Part shown: piece by piece, positions 61,857 through 64,000 of the stretch
Layout: the number at the start of each line of letters is the position of its first letter
Position numbering within the stretch: position 1 is the stretch's first letter
Origin: JAHEJE01 sp965216335
GTDB taxonomy: Bacteria; Pseudomonadota; Alphaproteobacteria; Rhizobiales; Aestuariivirgaceae
Direction of reading: 5' to 3'
Assembly (NCBI GenBank): GCA_965216335.1
Contig: OZ244154.1
Location: forward strand, 1,178,001 to 1,242,000
DNA: 64,000 nucleotides
Translations under genes and position numbers: made by a program
Notes under the pieces: generated by a model
Database searches by the model: none
Told to the model about the DNA's origin: nothing
What the model saw: the letters and a program-made list of their open reading frames with translations, nothing else

Positions 61857-62797
61857 CCCGGTTTGCTGGCCTTCCAGATCGACACCGTCAGTCCGCCGCC
61901 GTCCGCCGCCGGCGGCGCCAGCAGCCGGTGTTCGGCAAGCTCAAGGCCCGCCGCCGTCAGCCATCCCGCCATCGCCACCTCGCTGATGCCGAGCCGCCGG
62001 TGCTGATGCTCCTCGCGCAGGAACTCCAGCTCATGCGGCGCAAAGTCGGCGATCAGCAGTCTGCCCCCCGGTTTGAGCACCCGTGCCGCCTCCGCCACCG
62101 CCCGCTCGGGCCGGTCGAGATAGTGCAAAACCTGATGGATCACCACCTCATCGGCGCTCGCGTCCTCATGCGCCAGCGCATAGATGTCGCCATGCCGCAC
62201 TTCGATCGACTTGAGTTCCGAGCGGTCAAGGCTGGCCCGCGCCACCGCCAGCATCTCGCGGCTGGCATCGATGCCCACCGCATGTGCCGCCCGCGCACCC
62301 AGCAGATGCAGCATCCGCCCGGTGCCGGTGCCCAGGTCGAGCATCAGCCCCGGCGACCCGTCACCGGCCATCTCAAGCATCGCCGCCTCGACATCTGCCT
62401 CGGCCACGTGCAGCGAACGCAGCGCATCCCAGTTCGCCGCATTGGCGCTGAAATACTCCGCCGCCCGCGCCCGCCGCTCCTCCAGCACCTGGCTGAGCCG
62501 GGCCAGATCGCCGCGCAATGCGATGTCTGCGGGATCGAGCACACCGGCGATCATCGCTCCCAACCGCCCGGCCGCACCGTCCCCGCGCAGCCTGAACACC
62601 ACCCAGCTGCCCTCCTTGAACCGCGACAGCAGCCCGGCATCGGCCATCAGCTTCAGGTGCCGCGAGATGCGCGGTTGGCTCTGGCCGAGGATCTGGGTCA
62701 GCTCGCTGACATTGAACTCTCCATGCGACAGCACGAACAGCAAGCGCAGGCGCGTGGCTTCGCCCGCCGCCCGCAATCCGGCCAGAATGTCGTCCAT
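61850..62797 (-). CDS. ArsR-family regulator fused to SAM-dependent methyltransferase
   Basis: 315 aa from MDDILAGLRAAG. Residues about 1-85 are a winged helix: ATRLRLLFVLSHGEFNVSELTQILGQSQPRISRHLKLM has the recognition helix, and GSWVVFRL the wing. Residues about 145-250 are a class I methyltransferase with LMLDLGTGTGRMLHLLG, VGIDASREMLAVAR and VIHQVLHYLDRPERAVAEAARVLKPGGRLLI. Such fusions in alphaproteobacteria are often near methionine-cycle genes and may sense SAM or SAH; no such gene is in the window. Divergent from the MlaC-like gene. Confidence 0.92.
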   Translation of the reverse strand: MDDILAGLRAAGEATRLRLLFVLSHGEFNVSELTQILGQSQPRISRHLKLMADAGLLSRFKEGSWVVFRLRGDGAAGRLGAMIAGVLDPADIALRGDLARLSQVLEERRARAAEYFSANAANWDALRSLHVAEADVEAAMLEMAGDGSPGLMLDLGTGTGRMLHLLGARAAHAVGIDASREMLAVARASLDRSELKSIEVRHGDIYALAHEDASADEVVIHQVLHYLDRPERAVAEAARVLKPGGRLLIADFAPHELEFLREEHQHRRLGISEVAMAGWLTAAGLELAEHRLLAPPAADGGGLTVSIWKASKPGQ

Positions 62798-62953
62798 CGG
62801 CTCCCCCGCCTGCGCTTCGCCCACCTTGGCTATAGCGCAATTCGCACCCGAGGTCAGGTGACTTCAATCTGTCACCAAATTTTCACCATTATTTGGGTAT
62901 TTCTGCGCCAGTGTACCGGCCTGACTGATCAAGGCCGCGAGAGAGGTAACCCG

Positions 62954-63547
62954 ATGTTTGACGCCGTCCTGAACCGCCGCCGCCTCTGCGCCCTGGCCGG
63001 CGCCCTCCTGGCAAGCACAGCCGCCGCAGGTCCGGTCTTCGCTCTCACACCGCAGGAAAAACATGTCAGCGCCCTGACCAGCGACGTCATCACCCTGGCG
63101 CATTCCGGCCAGCGCGGCGCGGCACTGCAGAAAAGCGTTGCCCGCATGCTGAACCGGCACTCCAACATGTCATCGGTCGCCCGCTTCGCACTGGGGCCAT
63201 ATGGCCGCAAGCTGCCTGCCACCGACAAGAAGGAGTATTACGGTCTGGTGGAACGCTATGTCGCCGGGCTGTTTGCACAATACGTCGGCGACTTTGCCGG
63301 CAGTGGCGTCGACATCCAGCGCTCGCGCCAATCCGGCAAGTTCGTCATCGTCGAGAGCCGTATCCGCGACACCGGCACCCTCCTGAAGTGGCGCGTCTAC
63401 TCAAGGGGCAGCGCCCACCGGGTTGCCGATGTCAACTTCCGCGGCATCTGGCTGTCGATCCGGATGCGCGACCAGTTCGTGTCGGTGTTGAAGAAGAACA
63501 GCGGCGATTTCCGGGCGCTCATGGATTACCTGCGCGCAAACAGTTGA
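62954..63547 (+). CDS. MlaC/Ttg2-family periplasmic protein (copy 1)
   Basis: 197 aa. Signal peptide RRRLCALAGALLASTAAAGPVFA, then the MlaC fold with YGRKLPATDKKEYYGLVERYVAGLFAQYVGDFAG and DTGTLLKWRVYSRGSAHRVADVNFRGIWLSIRMRDQFVSVLKKN. MlaC carries phospholipids between membranes with the MlaFEDB transporter; hopanoid-cluster HpnM is a close relative. Neither mla nor hpn genes are visible here, so the pathway is open. The start at 62954 follows GAGAGG. Confidence 0.9.
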   Translation: MFDAVLNRRRLCALAGALLASTAAAGPVFALTPQEKHVSALTSDVITLAHSGQRGAALQKSVARMLNRHSNMSSVARFALGPYGRKLPATDKKEYYGLVERYVAGLFAQYVGDFAGSGVDIQRSRQSGKFVIVESRIRDTGTLLKWRVYSRGSAHRVADVNFRGIWLSIRMRDQFVSVLKKNSGDFRALMDYLRANS

Positions 63548-63644
63548 GACTGGCGGCGCCGAAGTTGATGCGCGTCCACATTGACGCGGTCCGCCTTTCC
63601 CTTCTAGTTTGCCGCCAGGCCTGTTGTGTGAAAGGCATTGATTC

Positions 63645-64000
63645 GTGACACAATCGCTGACCAGGCGGACATTGATGGCGGTGGGCATCGCCATCGCGGT
63701 TGCCGGCACAGGCTTGTCTGCGCAACCGGGCTTTGCCGCGAAAAAGAAAAAGGCCCGCCACCCGGCCGTCAAGTACATGGAACGGGTCGCCAGAGACCTG
63801 ATCAGGGCGCAGCGTGCCGGCACCATTTCCAGCTTCTCAAATGTCATCCGCAAACACGCCGATGTGCCTGAGATCGCAAACTATTCCCTGGGCCGCTACC
63901 GCAAGAGCCTGAAGAAATCCCAGCGCAACGCCTACTACACCGGCGTGCGCCGCTTCATGGCCCGCTACTTCGCCGATCAGACCAAACAGTACCGCGTCAA
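63645..64000 (+). CDS. MlaC/Ttg2-family periplasmic protein (copy 2, cut by the window edge)
   Basis: Open from GTG at 63645 (AAAGG upstream) to the window end, 118 codons. Signal peptide with SLTRRTLMAVGIAIAVAGTGL, a Lys-rich spacer, then KYMERVARDLIRAQRAGTI, ANYSLGRYRKSLKKSQRNAY and VRRFMARYFADQTKQYRV, paralogous in order to copy 1 (ARFALGPYGRKLPATDKKEY, VERYVAGLFAQYV). An ATG at 63675 is an alternative start. The tandem arrangement suggests duplication. Confidence 0.85.
   Translation, partial: MTQSLTRRTLMAVGIAIAVAGTGLSAQPGFAAKKKKARHPAVKYMERVARDLIRAQRAGTISSFSNVIRKHADVPEIANYSLGRYRKSLKKSQRNAYYTGVRRFMARYFADQTKQYRV

Overview
This 64 kb, GC-rich window looks like part of a Hyphomicrobiales (Rhizobiales)-type alphaproteobacterial chromosome. 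The main evidence is a complete minus-strand division and cell-wall (dcw) cluster followed by the order ftsZ-bamD-recN-ligA, and an rnpB gene lying between a djlA/amidase pair and rsmH. There are no rRNA or tRNA genes, CRISPR arrays or recognisable transposase genes. The genus cannot be told from the sequence.

Layout. 1-2611: a truncated ABC exporter (permease and ATPase) and a YghU-type glutathione transferase. 2841-10133: ligA and recN (overlapping), a divergent fatty-acid desaturase, a PLP aminotransferase with a strong palindromic operator, and bamD. 10286-28581: the dcw cluster, read right to left: rsmH, ftsL, ftsI, a murE-murF gene fusion, mraY, murD, ftsW, murG, murC, murB, ddl, ftsQ, ftsA, a terminator, then ftsZ. 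These genes make the lipid-linked peptidoglycan precursor, insert it at the septum and build the Z-ring. lpxC (usually between ftsZ and bamD) and mraZ (usually just before rsmH) are missing from their common positions. 29226-36511: rnpB, an AmiD-like amidase, djlA, a membrane-anchored unknown, the preQ0 genes queD-queC-queE, a GNAT enzyme, a methyltransferase and a lytic transglycosylase. 36650-40349: a DMT exporter, a flavodoxin-fold protein, an aldo/keto reductase, a VOC protein and a META-domain protein. 40528-47570: a fused HyuA-HyuB/5-oxoprolinase with its probable uptake system, a TAXI-type TRAP transporter. 47698-54165: an RTX/beta-helix secreted protein, a class IIIb nucleotide cyclase overlapping a voltage-gated-type K+ channel gene, a TPR methyltransferase and an extensin-like lipoprotein. 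54292-58528: a GT-C-like membrane protein, a 532-bp multi-hairpin element, an EamA transporter and a family III CoA-transferase. 58529-61217: a gene-poor zone of repeats with a possible invertible promoter. 61218-64000: a glutathione transferase, an ArsR-methyltransferase fusion and two tandem MlaC-like proteins (the second truncated).

The most unusual material is non-coding. The window is full of modular palindromic repeats (at least four families) that fill intergenic gaps. In two genes they run into the coding sequence: an in-frame insertion of about 80 codons in the hydantoinase gene, and the C-terminus and stop codon of the CoA-transferase gene. Two copies of a long hairpin (39416-39591 and inside 55720-56251) differ in stem sequence but keep their pairing, which indicates selection for, or copying of, a folded structure. 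At 60209-60309 a consensus-like promoter lies between perfect 14-bp inverted repeats, the arrangement expected of a phase-variable promoter.
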